Both the position numbers and the translations under genes were made by a program. This document shows positions 1 to 12,170 of a stretch of 64,000 nt of DNA, one piece after another. Location: NCBI GenBank assembly GCA_019722365.1, contig JADFUC010001633.1, forward strand, positions 1 to 64,000, read 5' to 3'. The DNA is from Lithospermum erythrorhizon. Lineage: Eukaryota > Streptophyta > Magnoliopsida > Boraginales > Boraginaceae. The notes beneath the pieces were generated by a model. That model made no database searches. It had not been told where the DNA came from and was given only the letters and a program-made list of their open reading frames with translations. Position 1 is the stretch's first letter. Every line of letters starts with the position of its first letter.

Positions 1-803
1 TCAGTACTTCGTTCAGTTACGTGTACTGCATATCAACATATTATCCACATAAAGGAGTAGAATAACATAGTCTTTTTGAACCTCCTCGTATAGCAATGAT
101 GATAGGTGCCGCATCTCCTGAACTTGACCTCTTCATAAAATTATCAAAGGTAATGTTCCACTGCCTTGGAGCTTACTTGGCTTCATCCTGAAACTCTTGA
201 AGTTTTGCAGACCAAATACTCTTTCCCTTTAACCTCAAAACCTTGAGGTTGCTTCATGAATATTTCTTCATCCAGATCACAATGTAAAAATATAGTTTTT
301 ACATCCATCTATTGAAGGTGCAGATTATCCCTTGCTACCAACCTAAGAACAGTTCTAATTGTCTTAGTTTATTCTGGTGAAATATTTGATTAATAGTAAA
401 TACCTTCCTTACATTGAAATCACTTGAAAACCAATGACATGTACCATTTACTACCGTCCTGTTCTTCCTTGATTCGATAGACCCATTTGTTCTCTGATAT
501 TCTTTACGGCTGATAGAGGCGGTTTTAACCTGTGTCATATTTATTAAATCCAATGACTCCATCTCCTCTTTTCGTTGCTAACTCCTTAATCGCGTCATCA
601 CATTGTCTTTGCTTCATAAAAGCCTTCAACGGGCTCGCCTTTGTCCTTAACAATAAGAAGTTAGCAGATGGAGAATACCTTTGAGTTAGTGCCTTACTCT
701 TTCTACGTCTTACGGATAAAATTTGCACTGCTTGTATAAAGTATCGAAGTGTTTTCCTCAAACCTCGGCTACCTCTTATCGGTGCGGCCTCATCGGATGG
801 CAT
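1..803 (-). pseudogene. copia pol: reverse transcriptase N-terminal half plus linker
   Basis: Reading minus from about 505 to 160 gives, through several stops, the copia RT signature: NKWVYRIKEEQDG, then KEGIYY, SPE, TIRTVL, then MDVKTIFLHCDLDEEIFMKQ (the canonical form is MDVKTAFLNGDLEEEI), QPQGFEVKGKE and, after a shift, APRQWNITFDNFM. The piece at 525-803 is the integrase-RT linker, recognisable by RYSPSANFLLL and QCDDAIKELA. The catalytic YVDD box would lie left of the window. At least four in-frame stops and one frameshift are visible, so no protein can be made. The match is by family motif, not by database search. Confidence 0.85.
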
Positions 804-1700
804 GTCACCAAGGATCTTCGGGTTACTTTGCGGGTAGGAGCATGATCTAAGTTATGCCATTTGTAAGAAACGAGTTGTTTTCCTCGAGTTGCGGCTATGG
901 CGTCTTACTCATGCTTTCTCCTCGGCGCCCGCATCTTTGTATAACACCTGGCATTAAAGATCACATCCTTTTTCTACGTATGATCTTCCGGTTCTTCCAA
1001 ATCATAGAACCCGATATCCGTCAGCATCGCCACCAACAATAAAATAACAAATACTAGATTTTACATCAAGCTTACTTCAGCATTTGCATCTATGACTTTA
1101 TGCTAAAAAACCCGAATGCTTAAATAGGAAAGATAAGTTTATCTTCTTTGAATCGAGCTTAGCGGGAATTTTAAACTATAGAGGATTGAGGATCCTCTAT
1201 TAATGAAGAAGGTTAGTATTGATTACATCAGCGAGCGTCTAAGGTAATCGAGAATGTAACCTACATACTCGAGCACGTTCATTTAGAGTTGTTCGTCCTA
1301 CATTTCTCCGTTACATTTGGGGTGTTCCGGAAGAGTCTTGCATTCTAATCATTCTCAACACAATATTGTTTAGTCACTATCGAGTGTATTCACCCCACTA
1401 TCCGATCTCAAACACTTCACTTCGGCCAGTCTCGTTCTCAAACATAACACGGCTTCTTAGAGACTCATAAACTTCAAATTTGTGTTTCATGAAATAAACC
1501 CGAACCTTCTAATTCACGTCATCAATAAAGGTTACATAATATAATGAACCTCCCACAAAATCAACCGTTCTGGTCTTAGCCTATCAGACTTAGGCTTAAC
1601 TCAGTTTTAACAAAGCGACTTTCTTTTCTTACCCGGCCCACCTGGCTACCATATGATGATGACAACCTTGATTCGGGTATTAAGTTATTTGAGACAAGCA
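804..1700 (-). pseudogene. copia integrase remnant (C-terminal part)
   Basis: On the minus strand at about 1030-940 the residues YDLEEPEDHT, a stop, then KKDVIFNA match the copia integrase C-terminal motif (consensus roughly GYRLYDPxxxKxxxSRDVIFNE). The rest of the stretch should hold the DDE catalytic core, but I could not follow it: it is too broken for me to identify catalytic residues. It lies between the recognisable RT (left) and pre-integrase (right) sections, as expected for copia. Confidence 0.55.
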
Positions 1701-1739
1701 ATTTCACCTTTCTCACTCATGTGACCAGCTGGCGATTGT

Positions 1740-1965
1740 GCCACGGTTTTGTCTTCTCGAGAACCTCGATACTGACTATTACATTTGAGAACTTCCACGA
1801 TGAGTCTGTACCCATCTTACGACCCGAGCAGCGATGCGTTTCCTCCATGCTACTTTCCAGTTGCCATCACCGAACGTTGTTCGATAGCCATCTCCATCCA
1901 GCTGACTAACAGAAATCAAGCTTTTCACAAGCTTTGGTACATGTCTCACCTTTGTCAATTTCCAG
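1740..1965 (-). pseudogene. copia pre-integrase region remnant
   Basis: Minus-strand translation from about 1960 gives RHVPKLVKSLISVSQLDGDG and then YRTTFGDGNWKV. This corresponds to the block 'VRHVPxLKRNLISVGQLDxxGY' just after the protease of copia polyproteins. Its position between gag and integrase is correct. The aspartic protease motif itself should sit at about 2000-2150 but I could not identify it with confidence. Confidence 0.6.
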
Positions 1966-2379
1966 ATAGAACCATTTGACGAACACAGTTCACATCTCCC
2001 GTACCAACTGACTTTAATGGTTCACCATCAGCAATATAGTGGTCCCGCAATCTCGGCTATATAATTCACCATTATATCGAGTAGGTATAGTATGAAGCTT
2101 GATGCCTCGGAATCCAAAGATCAGGTGTAGAAACGATCAGGCGGCCAAAGGAGTGCGTCTGCGTGAGTAAATCCTTGATATTGGCGTCATTTATGTTGTT
2201 GTCTGACCTCCGAAGCCTTGTAATGCTTCTGCGTGACACCGTCTTGCCACGTCCCCATCACTCAGTCGTCCTCCAAATTTGGACTTACTCTGCCTGCGAT
2301 TATGACCTCCGTTTATTCTTGCTATTACCTACGTCACAGCTTCCTACCTCTTTCTACATTCAATGCGAGAACTTTTTCT

Positions 2380-2900
2380 CCATCCAGGTTTACACACTTC
2401 CTCAAATAAACAACGGCTCCACATATAGCTCCAGCTTATCATTTTCTGAGTTCTTATTTTCATTTAGGCTATTTATTTGGCAAAGATGCGATAATATCAA
2501 TGCTTGTAACTCGTCATCGAAATTCACAAAATAAGTAGATAATTGGTTTATTAAACTATTGAAGTCATTAAAGTGCCTAATTATAGAATTATTTTTTGAC
2601 ATACTTAAGTGAAACAAGCTGCTTCATTAACCGTACCTTGTTGTTGGCGTGGCTTCACCATCTTGATTAAATCAGCCTTAAATGAGACCTTTTTGTAGTC
2701 TCCTTGGAAACATTAGCAACTACGTTTCTGGACAAACATGGTTTGATCACACCTAAGACCTGTCTGTCTAACTCTTTCCATTCTTCCTCATCGTCTTTTC
2801 CGGTATCGCTTTAATGGCTTGTTTAGCTTTTTACCGTGGATAATCCTCGTATTAAATGCTTTCGATGCGAGAACTTCTATCCGTCAAACTTCTCTGACAT
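2380..2900 (-). pseudogene. copia gag (UBN2-type) remnant
   Basis: The probable start codon is the minus-strand ATG at 2900-2898, giving MSEKFDGx and then, through shifts, STVKKLNKPLKAIPEK, EEEWKELDRQ and VANVSKET. The clearest piece is at 2617-2402: SMSKNNSIIRHFNDFNSLIN, then QLSTYFVNFDDELQALIL, which matches copia gag (LKMxEGxSVREHLNxFxxLxNQLxxxGxxIDDExKALxLL). Gag forms the virus-like particle. The start lies 51 bases after the primer site, a normal leader length. Several shifts break the frame. Confidence 0.75.
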
Positions 2901-2950
2901 GTGTCATCACTCTTTCGTTCTTGATGGATCGTATTTTAATCAAGAACCTC

Positions 2951-2962
2951 GCTTTGATACCA
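2951..2962 (-). promoter_or_regulatory. primer binding site, initiator Met tRNA type
   Basis: The minus strand reads TGGTATCAAAGC, one base from the usual plant copia primer site TGGTATCAGAGC, complementary to the 3' end of initiator methionine tRNA. It sits between the LTR and the gag start. It fixes the element's orientation and the inner end of the 5' LTR. Confidence 0.75.
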
Positions 2963-3520
2963 ATTATTGTGATTATAGGCCTAAACTAATTACCAAACCT
3001 AAGCAATCAATGTTAACGACAGAAGTAAATTGCGGAAAATAAATAACACAAGACTTTTATACAGGTTCCCCTCAATGTGAAAAGTACGTCGCATTTGCTC
3101 TTTGAGAAATCACTAAAAACTAAACTGGAAGATTGTTACAATTACATCAACCTAGAACACTGATTGAGTAATACTTTATAGCAGTATTCTCGATAACAAA
3201 ACCTCATAATATTATTGATGATGATTCAATAATATTCTCTAGAAGTTGTTTAGGATGTTAATTTTGTGATAGAAAACATATAAGAAAAGAACATCTATAT
3301 ATAGGAAAACTTACAGCCCTGTCTGACTTCAAAAATAGGTAACTTTAGAGTCCCAAAACACTTCAACCATTCTCGTTGTCATTCGTGACACACCATAAGT
3401 GACTATACTGCGATGGAGGTCACGACAACGTCCTCTAGAAAACCATCAGCTCCATCATGACCCTCCATCATGACCGCCACTCACGATGGAGCTGTCTTTG
3501 ATGCAGCAACAAAAGAAAAT
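2963..3520 (-). repeat. copia 5' LTR (minus sense) with TATA box
   Basis: This lies immediately upstream, on the minus strand, of the primer site. A TATA box, CCTATATATAG on the minus strand, is at 3295-3305, placing transcription start near 3265-3275 and leaving about 300 bases of R-U5 before the primer site. At 3440-3495 there is an imperfect direct repeat of CTCCATCATGACC. The outer end is not certain: no clear TG terminus or duplication was found. Confidence 0.55.
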
Positions 3521-3530
3521 TTCTTGACAC

Positions 3531-4548
3531 TTCCATGAGTACTATCATCTTAATGTATCTTGGTGTTAAATATAGAAAAAGAATTAAGTGTAATTTAAAT
3601 ATAATTTTTCAATTACTTATATGTTGGATAGTATGATTTAATTCACGTATGATGAAATAAATTCAAATAGGCGTTCTATATTATTGTATTATTTTTTACA
3701 AATAACAACAATTAGAGATATGCAAGAAAATGTATTTATCTTATGACCGAACATCTAAAAATATTCAAGAAATCGTTTACATATTTCTTTAGATAATGAC
3801 ATATCTAGTTTACTTTCGAACAATATTTAGTATCGTATTATCTCCCGGTTAAATTCTTTATTGCAAATAGTAAGCATTATATAAGATAGATAAATGAGTC
3901 AACTAAACTTAAGCATATTTTTTAAGTAATGTAACTTAGTTATTTGTTTGGTACAATAATAGAAGAGTCAAAGTAGTTAGGTTGAAGTTCATATTTAAAG
4001 AGTATTGTCGTCATATTTTCCTTACATGCGTGCAAAATAAGAAAAGTTAACATCTTATTAGATGTATAAAAATTTAGTGAGTTGGGTTATCTTTTTTTTT
4101 TACCTACATGTAATTTCTTTAGAAAAATTAGTATCGAGTTCAAGCTTGAACTTCATGCAAGTACATATTTTTATGTTTTTGTCTTATATGGTAGATGAAT
4201 TTACGCTTCTTATTTTTGTACATGATGTTTTCCTTCTTAGATACATAGTTTGAGAATGATGATTCAAAGTGTAGCAGTAGATTTAATAACTTAAAAATAT
4301 ACAAATTCTCACATCTATTTATTTTTATAATAATTGGAGTTTTAATACAATTTCTCTCTCCATTTATTTATGTAATCCAATTCATTAAAATAATTTAATA
4401 GAATGATGTAGTTTGTAGTTTTTGAATTAATAACTTTTTTAACATATAATAATCGTAATAATAAAATAATAATAAATAATTGATTCTATTAGAAATGATA
4501 AATATAATCAAGAAAACAAAAATGAAAGAAACACATATTTTACTATGC
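3531..4548. other. AT-rich DNA without recognisable genes
   Basis: This is about 1 kb of strongly AT-rich sequence with many poly-A/T and TATA-like runs. The short open frames in it (for example 4062-4253 plus and 4395-4616 minus) encode low-complexity N, I, Y and F runs and match nothing I know. I see no coding, RNA or mobile-element signal. Confidence 0.6.

Positions 4549-4580
<32 letters not shown>
4549..4580. repeat. (TTA)n microsatellite
   Basis: About ten uninterrupted TTA units lie just left of the solo LTR that starts at 4593. Similar but shorter TTA runs occur inside the LTRs of element B (near 36253 and 47429). Confidence 0.95.
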
Positions 4581-4592
4581 AATAGTTAGTTT

Positions 4593-7190
4593 TGTAGCGA
4601 CCACTTGGTCGGCCATACGAGGTTAGAATCGTCGAGTCACAGACACGAGTCGCTTAAATTGATGGATGACTCGATTTAAAAGACTTCGCTGTCCTTAAAT
4701 AACTTGATAGATTAAAATACATTTGAGAAAACGAGTTTAAAATAATTCATCGTGGTATTTCCTAACCACACAACATAACCATATATCTGACAATTTGTCA
4801 AAATACAAAATGACAACCACATATAGTACGAAATCTCAAAATACAACAATATATACATTTCAGCTACAACCAAACAATAAAAAGAGAGGCGTGACGTCTA
4901 CGGTCACCGTCTGCCTAAGCACTGAGCCGATCCTGCGAGCAGATCGAAATCGTGCACCACGTCAGCTAGCACAAATAAAAATGTAAGCCCATGGCGAATA
5001 AGGTGTAAGGCTGAAGCTTAGTGAGTCTTTTATCTGAAGTGAAATTAACCAGCTTGTTTCGTGGCATAACATAATGTCGTTAATTAAGCGAGAAACATAG
5101 ATAGATTTTTTTTCTTGAGAATCTTGCAGTCCAAGGCCATTATAAATTGAAATATCATTAGCGAGTTCATAATCATCTTTGTCATCATAAAAGTATACTA
5201 ATACCCGACATTACAGTATCACAAATTTATAGGCTCGATCGACTAACATGCACAGGTCACTAAAGAACATACGACCATAATCATGCATCTCAAAGAAAGC
5301 GATGTATGAGGCAAATAAGACCTTGACTCTGCAACTGACACTAGTACTACTCAATCCTACATTCAAACAGCTTAATCAGCTCAACAGTATCGCTCAACAA
5401 CTCGATCGCTTCATTCGATCTGCTTTCCGGCATGATCGACTCACGGCAACTAAATCAATTCAGCTACGACAACGATCAAGCTTGTGGGGCGGTTTACGCA
5501 ACTAGAGCGCACGTAATCGGCCTCAGCAGCACAGGGGAGAAACTTATGTCCATCGACATAAGCTAAACATCACACTAAGTAATGAGGCAAATACATCGCT
5601 TCGTACCCGAAGTACAAGGCATTACGTATTTCTGTGCAATCTGAAGGCCCTTCTGTCCAGCTCATGCAGTCTGAGGCCCTTAAACCGGGTAATACAACTC
5701 ATCATAGTGGCAACCCATAAACAACTCATCTAATAATCCAACCAACAAACATCCGGACCCCAAAATGCCAGCCTTTGACCTCGGAAATCATTTCAATCAT
5801 ACAAGCAATCAACACAAACATATATGAATAACATGCTACGATTATCATCAAATTCAGCATTCACGAAAGTAAATTAATCTACCCCGTGGGTTAATACTCA
5901 CCTCGACTAACAATATGAAGCGTCTGCGCCTAATCGATCAGTGCCGTTCCCATTTCGCTTTAATAACATCATGAAATATACTACTTAACTACAATCTTAA
6001 TCCCGTTTTAGTTCCATAACATTCCATTTTTAGAGATTTAGGTCAACAACTACTCAACAAGATTTCAACAACCCTTAACATGTTTTAGTTTTTTATTTTC
6101 CAAGCTCACAATGATATTTAATTATCAACTTAACAACTCTGAAATTGGAAATAATACTCTGGCATGCTAAGCGACTAATAAAGCGATAAAATCGACCACT
6201 GACACTAATCCTTAACATGTTTTAGTTTTTTTATTTTCCAACTCCACAACAATATTTAATTATCAACAACAACTAAAATTGGAAATAATCTTAAGCGACT
6301 AATAAAGCGATAAAATCCCGACCTTTGACACTAATCCAATCTAAACACTCCTCTACCCCGATTCTGACACTCTAAACAATTTCTAATCAATCCAACAATG
6401 ATTCCCAACTAATTAATCCGTTTCTATGACCTTCAATCAAAAACCGAATATTAATCCAAACACAAAATCACTGCCTCAATAACATCTCTTGATCGACATC
6501 AAAATCACAACTTATACTTCAAAACAACTATATTAAGGTCCCATAACATCATAATACAATTTAAGGAAATTTGGAAAAAAGTCAACCTAAAGTGAGCTAA
6601 CACATTAGCGCATTTAAACACATCGATTATCATCAGCAACCATATAATCCAAACTTAGATGAGACACCACATGCATTAAAACTCTTAAAACTCAAAATTA
6701 TAAAGTCAACAAAATTCAAAAAACTTCCACCAACTTATGGAAATATCAACAGATTCAACCTTTCTTACCTTGATGTGTAGAGGATGATGAGGGGAAGATG
6801 AAAACCAACTTTTTGTATCTTGAGCCACAAAGGAATGGAAGAAATGGAAGAAAATTTTCAAGGGGGGAGAGCATGGTGAACTCGGCCAAGATGGGGGAAA
6901 TGGGGTTGGTGGGTTTGTTTGAAGATGATGAATAGTGGATAGGGGTTGGTAGTAGATATTCTGTGGGGTTTAAGTCTCTCGTTTGGTTGCGGTTTCATTT
7001 CCACTTTTCGTAAAACTTTAATGAAAAAGATTTCCAAATGTGTTATTCCTAAAGACATAAATTATTACTCATCGAATATAGTCTCGGTCGCTCCAATAGA
7101 TATAATTCAAAATTATTGATCTTATCTCGGTCCCGCGCGATGATATATAATATAATTTATTCGACTTTAGGTGTGGCCGGAGTTATTTCA
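4593..7190 (-). mobile_element. Solo long LTR 'a' of Ty3/gypsy chromovirus (minus sense)
   Basis: On the plus strand it begins TGTAGCGACCACTTGGTCGG, the inverted form of the family's LTR 3' end (GGGTCGTTACA), and ends AGTTATTTCA, the inverted form of its 5' end (TGAAATAACC). GTTT flanks both sides (4589-4592 and 7191-7194), a plausible partial target duplication. No gag or pol adjoins it, so it is a solo LTR left by LTR-LTR recombination. Internal family marks are the ACGAGTCRCC...GATGGATGACTC block near the left end, degenerate hairpin units at about 5590-5700, repeated AAAAGTCAAC (inverted W-box) and a GA/GGGG-rich block at about 6840-6905 (a CT-rich leader in sense). Short open frames inside are spurious. 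Confidence 0.8.
5590..5700 (-). repeat. Degenerate stem-loop units in LTR a
   Basis: GTACCCGAAGTACAAGGC and related words (GAAGGCCCTTC; GAGGCCCTTAAACCGGGTAA) sit at the place that holds the hairpin array in LTRs b, e and g. Pairing is mostly lost. Confidence 0.5.
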
Positions 7191-7535
7191 GTTTTAATTC
7201 ATGACAATTGTCCTTAAAGTAGATTATGAATAGATGGTGAAAGAATGTCAGAGTTATGGATTAGTAGCTTCAGTTTTGTCCATTTTTTAGCTTTAGATGA
7301 AGCATTTGAAGTTTTCGATTTGGCATGTAAAGTTATTTAATTTTTAAGTTTTATTCATGAGTTGTTTGAGGGTCTTTTCATTTATTCATGTAATTCTTTT
7401 CATTTTATTCTATAGAGAATGTTTTTCAAAGCTAAACAAAGTCATCAAAGTTAAAGTTAAATAATCGTGAGACCGTTTCGATAGTTGTTTTTAATTTTAA
7501 AACATATATGATATGAAAATAATAGTAATCATACA
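7191..7535. other. AT-rich spacer between two LTRs
   Basis: About 345 bases of AT-rich sequence separate LTR a from LTR b. I see no coding, RNA or repeat signal. It may be old host DNA or the remains of an element too decayed to name. Confidence 0.5.
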
Positions 7536-9690
7536 TGTGATCACTTTAGTCGGCATACGAGGTAGAATAATTATAAATAAGTACGAGTCACCATGCGATG
7601 GACAACTAAGTTTAAGAAACTAAGCATTATCCAAAAATTTGATTTACAATTAAAATTATAGAAAGCAGTTTTAAAATTTACAATATCGGGGTGATATCTA
7701 ACGACGACTCCATATATATGACATATCTCGAAAACCGATTAATGCCGGCAAGGCTACAAGCAGGAGTAAATACATTATCCACGAATACAAAATAATTGCA
7801 ATGAGGCTAAAGTCGAAAATGAAATACAACAATCAAGCGGTTGGCTCGCTTGGTATGAGATCCTTGCCGCCCGATGCTCACTAGCCTCGGAATATAAGCT
7901 ACCAACGGCCTCGACCAAGCGCCCCGCGCCGCGACTGGCACAAATAAATGCCCCCAAGCGAATAGGGGTGTAAGCGAGAAGTTAGTGAAAACTTAACGGG
8001 GTTGAAACTTAAGCCATAGAAACGAGGGCAGTCAATAGATATAGTAATCAAATATGAATGAAATATATATATACCGGAAGCACTAATAAGGCCATATCAT
8101 AAAATTTCAAAGAAGGTCTCGGGCATAACATGTCCAAGACATAATACAAAGTCTCAATAAGGCCCACAATCACCGAGAATAAAATCACGAGACTTCGACA
8201 ATGACTATAACTCACAGTATTCAGGCAAAATCTCATGTCTCGTAACTATAATCTGTCGCATATGCTCGATCCGTCTACTGCATGAATGGACGATGGCTAA
8301 TAAGCAGCTCTTACACGTAGTATAAAGGCCCAGCATAACAATCTTGTTAAAGAGGTCATAGATAATCGCCGCTCTTATGCAGTGTAAGGCTAAACCACTG
8401 CTTATACCCGAAGTAAGGCCAAACCGCCTCTTAGAAGTATAAGGCCAATAGCGTCACATCACGCAGGGGAAGGAGAGTCGCACAACCACAATCATCCCAG
8501 CTATGATTCGTATCCATGCTCAAGTGCCTCAAAGTCACGCATAAATCCAACGATACCTCCCAATGACTAACTGTTCCCCAGGCAATATCCAAAGCACACG
8601 GCTAAAGCGTCTCGCTTGATCAAAAATCAATCGGAACACGCCGGCAAGGCCAGCGATATAGAGGTGCCCGTGAGGCCACGGAACAATGCCCGACAGGCGA
8701 ACACAAGCGTAAGTTGAGGTATTTATTACTTACCTGGCAATCTTCAACGCCACGAAATACAATCACATAATCATATCATGGCTCGGACAAATGAATCACA
8801 CATAATCATACATGATGACATGTATACTATTCTGCATAATCATACCACGATGACATGTTTCCACGCCAATTTAAAAGTAAGTGCGTAATGTAGCACCCGT
8901 GAGACTCAAATGCTACTTTCACATGCTTCTACCACAAAATCTCATGAAATCACCAATCACGTGTGCCCTTCCCGCGATCAACGCCTAACAAAAACACCCG
9001 GAAAGTACAATCAAAACCTACTACATACTTGCGTTCTAGAAGATACATTACGAACTCTAAATTGGAGCGATTGCTAAACCCGGTCTAAAGCGGCCAGTCA
9101 CGACAATGAAATAACAACCCCGTCGAGATAGCGACCCGTCGGCCCCCACAAAATTTCCAACATACCCGGCTTTAACATTTCAAATCAACTTATAAGTCAT
9201 CTTATTTAACCCTCAAGTCCATAAATAACAACTACCTCCAAAATCTCAATTGCTACTCAAACACCAATTACGCTGTAACCAATCTCCTGTCGATTATAAA
9301 TCACAATTCTAACCTTACAACAACACAAATAAGTCCCAAATTAACTACACATTTAAGTCTTATAAAAGTCAAACATCAAAATTAAACTAATCTAGGAAAA
9401 AGTCAACCTATCGCCATAAATCTCAAACAACATCTTAAATCATGAATTAACTACTTATATTCATCATTACTACACCCAATAACAAAGTTAGAAACAAATT
9501 AAATTCAATTTATACCAAAAGTCAACAAAAGTCAAATAATCAAAATCAAACTTAAACTCTGACTTAAATAAATTTGGAAAAGGTGATGGAAAGCTTTGGT
9601 AACCAACAGGGATCTTAAAAATCAACAAAGTGATGAAATGGAGAAAAATTTTCTTGTTTGGTTGAAAGGGGTCTGTGGCTGAGTCCTACA
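7536..9690 (-). repeat. Truncated long LTR 'b' (minus sense)
   Basis: It starts TGTGATCACTTTAGTCGGC on the plus strand, a degraded version of the LTR terminus, followed by ACGAGTCACC and GATGGACAAC. A hairpin array is at 8316-8452 (CTTATACCCGAAGTAAGG and related units). The expected right terminus GGTTATTTCA is absent: near 9690 the LTR runs straight into broken integrase of element D. Because LTR b has TATAAGG-type hairpin units while LTR c, at the other end of D, has AATCCNCCTCCAAATAATACA units, b and c are not a matched pair. The joint at about 9690 is therefore a deletion or recombination joint, not the natural 3' end of D. Confidence 0.75.
8316..8452 (-). repeat. Stem-loop units in LTR b
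   Basis: Units read CTTATGCAGTGTAAGG, CTTATACCCGAAGTAAGG and CTTAGAAGTATAAGG on the plus strand, separated by (C)CAAACCGC-type spacers. Inverted, they are the TATAC-TTCG-GTATAAG units of LTR e. Confidence 0.75.
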
Positions 9691-9699
9691 TTTCTGCCG

Positions 9700-10560
9700 T
9701 CTGATGCCTCAGCAGTGCCATCCAATCTTTGGCGTGAAGCTATTATTATATGAAAACTCCATTTTAGGCAATTCATCATCCCAATTTCGGAAAAATTCAA
9801 CGCACAGGGCCAAGCATATCCTCGATGTTTGAATTGTTCTCTCACGCCTTGTTGTGGATGAAATGGCAGTACTCAAATTGACCCCACCGTCCCCATGGTT
9901 TCTTGAAATCCTTCCAAATCTAGGTGAATCTAGCGTCTCGTCGTCTGATGGATGCAGCTCCGTCTGTCGCACAATTTGATCCACATACAAACTTCGCCAA
10001 GCCCTTTCGGGACCGTGGGGTCGATTTAATTAGTAGAAATGGTGATTCCAAACTGATGCATCGGCTATCGCTTAAATACCGTCATTAACAATGTCCTCGG
10101 GAGTCAGCTTATCGTAATATTTCGAAGTCGCTCACGGAATAGGAAGGGTTAAATAGCCCATTTGAATGTCGGTGTTCGTCTTTACCACTGTTGACAAGTC
10201 GAGACATTTTGATATGAATTGACAATTTCCCTCTTTCATGTTGGGCACTTGATACTACTCTTATATCTACATACATGCTTTGTACCACCGGATCGCTATA
10301 TGGAGCATTGCCAGGCTTCGTCCAAAAATATCCTTTTCAACTCACAGTGCGAATAATCTACCATCGTTGTAAGGGCTCCGTCGTCTCTGCCACAAAAGTC
10401 CGTCTAGCACAAACTTTGCTCCCCCAACTATGTGCAATTTCTCGTCTTTTTGTTGTCCTCAGTATTGATCAAGAAGAACGGTCGAACTTTTATTTAGCCC
10501 AACAAACCGCCATCAACTCCCAACTCCAAAATTAACACCAAGTTGTACATTTCATTATTA
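9700..10560 (-). pseudogene. Chromovirus D integrase remnant, C-terminus missing
   Basis: Minus-strand frames give the zinc-finger end (CQQW, with KREIV upstream), then SDRDARFT-like, RTIQT, NWDDELPKMEFSYNNSF and finally IGWHC. These are the DDE-core and post-core blocks of Ty3/gypsy integrase (RDARFTSxFWxxFQxAxG, QSERTIQTLEDMLRAC, WDDxLPLxEFxYNNSY). Several frameshifts separate them. The GPY/F and chromodomain parts are absent because the sequence enters LTR b. The catalytic D of the RDARF block is visible; the E is in a damaged stretch. Confidence 0.8.
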
Positions 10561-10599
10561 GCTCCTTAACCTTTCCACTTACATTTCAATCGTCGTCGC

Positions 10600-10860
10600 C
10601 CGTTAAACTTTCGGGGATGATACTCAATGGAAACTTATCGTAATCACTAATAAAATCCATCCATCTTGTTTTGCCTCGATTCAAATCTACTGCGTGGGAG
10701 GTATTTAAAACTTTGTGATCAATAAAAATTTTGCAAATCACGCTATACAAATAATGCCTCGAATCTTAAGTGCGAACACAATGGCGGCTAGTTCCAGATA
10801 GATCGTCGGGTAATTCTTATCCATGATTTCTCGGTACATCGCGTCACGCCATCTTACTAC
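10600..10860 (-). pseudogene. Chromovirus D RNase H remnant
   Basis: The minus strand at about 10830-10630 reads, after frame changes, LELAAIVFALKIRRHYLYSV, then KIFIDHKVL and FISDY. This matches the Ty3/gypsy RNase H end 'LELAAVVFALKxWRHYLYGxxxxxxTDHKSLKY...DYDCTIEYH'. RNase H removes the RNA template during reverse transcription. The stretch 10860-11170, between this and RT, is uninformative. Confidence 0.75.
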
Positions 10861-11169
10861 TGCCATGTTGGAAACAGCGCGCATCTGACCCACGATGTGA
10901 GCGTCAGCATACCGACATAGCCATCTGTCACGGCGGAAGAGTCAATCTTGGCCTTGATGATCAATTTCTCTTTCAACTTCATTTGAAGCACCGTTCGCGA
11001 TCCTCGCTCCGAACAAATGAAACTCCTTTAAGTCCAACTGGTCATAGGTGTTCTGATAATTGAAAAAGTCTGTATAAATCTCGGTATTATCCGCTAGACC
11101 CAGCTTGGTATTCGGTAACACTAGGTAGATTAGATTTCGATTAAATCACAACCCTGACTATTTGGGGAT

Positions 11170-11725
11170 GTAACATACCACTCACGAAATCACATGACCC
11201 GAGGCACTTTTCCAACGGAATTCACACTTGGAAAACTTAGCATACAATTCATTTTCCTCAAGTCTCAATGCTTGATTCTCAGAGTGTTCTTCATGCTCTC
11301 CACCGCTCTTTTAGAGTATATCAAAATGTCGTCAATGAACACCACCACAAATTTATCAAGTAAGAAGCGGAACACCCGGTTCATAAGGTCCATAGCAGAG
11401 CATTAAATCAACAAGCGACATCACCAAAAACTCGTAGAGGCCATATCTTGTTCTAAATGCTGACTTCTATACATCATCCTCCTTAATCCTCAGCGATGGT
11501 AGCGACCTCAAGTCAATCTTAGAAAATACACGGGCATCCTTGATTGGTAAACAGATCATCAATCTGAGCAACATATATCGATTCTTAATTGTTACTTGTT
11601 CGGTGCCTGTCGATACCACGACCTCGAGAGACCCGTCCTTCTTGTTAACAAATACTTGCGGAGCACCCCGAGGTAAAATGCTTGGTCGAATGAATCTCTT
11701 ATCCAGCAATTCTGCAATTAGTTTT
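11170..11725 (-). pseudogene. Chromovirus D reverse transcriptase remnant
   Basis: The minus frame 11709-11467 reads [27 protein letters not shown], then [12 protein letters not shown] and [20 protein letters not shown]. This is the gypsy RT start ([38 protein letters not shown]). The canonical CIDYRQLN is replaced by VVVSTGTEQ. Further left, broken frames give FRTRYGLYEFLVM, a damaged (F/V)IDDIL box and NELYAKFSKCEF. RT is non-functional through frameshifts and loss of the catalytic box context. Confidence 0.85.
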
Positions 11726-12170
11726 CAACTCCTTTAGGCTGTGAGGAGCCATTACGTAGGTGCCATAGAAATCGGGTAGTACCGAGGGAGTAATTCTATG
11801 GAAGCTCCCTGCCGCCCGGGAGAAGTCCGGCAACTCCTCGAAACACATCGACATACTCTCTGCGACATGCACCTCCCTCGGATCGTCTTCTCCTTACTTG
11901 TATTAATGACATGGGCAAGATAACGACACGTCAGCTTCTCGACATCTTATGGGCAACTAGGCGAAATAAGACAAGAGGAAGAATTTTCTATCACCTAGGA
12001 AGAAGATCTTAGATTTACCCAGGACTAAGATATTTCAATCTTCTTAAGATGACAATCTATCTGCATGATATATACTGACGATCCATTCCTAGAATAAGAT
12101 CGAAATCGTTCATCTCAAAAGCTATTAAATACATCTCAAAACATTGATTTTCAATACTTATGGGATAATT

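Larger units (their letters stand above)
1..3530 (-). mobile_element. Ty1/copia retrotransposon, decayed, cut by left window edge
   Basis: Read on the minus strand from right to left, the order is 5' LTR with a TATA box, an initiator-Met-tRNA primer site, gag, pre-integrase region, integrase C-terminus and the first half of reverse transcriptase. This is the gag-protease-integrase-RT order of Ty1/copia (integrase before RT), which separates it from the Ty3/gypsy elements that fill the rest of the window. Every domain is broken by stops or frameshifts, so the copy is not autonomous. RNase H and the 3' LTR should lie left of position 1. The right edge is set by where the LTR-like sequence stops (about 3515-3530); I found no certain TG end or target-site duplication. 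Confidence 0.8.

Noticed and set aside
2163..2534. 123-residue plus open frame
   Set aside because: Antisense to the copia gag readable on the minus strand; low-complexity F, L and S-rich product.
10275..10535. 86-residue plus open frame in element D
   Set aside because: Antisense to the integrase N-terminal region of D on the minus strand.
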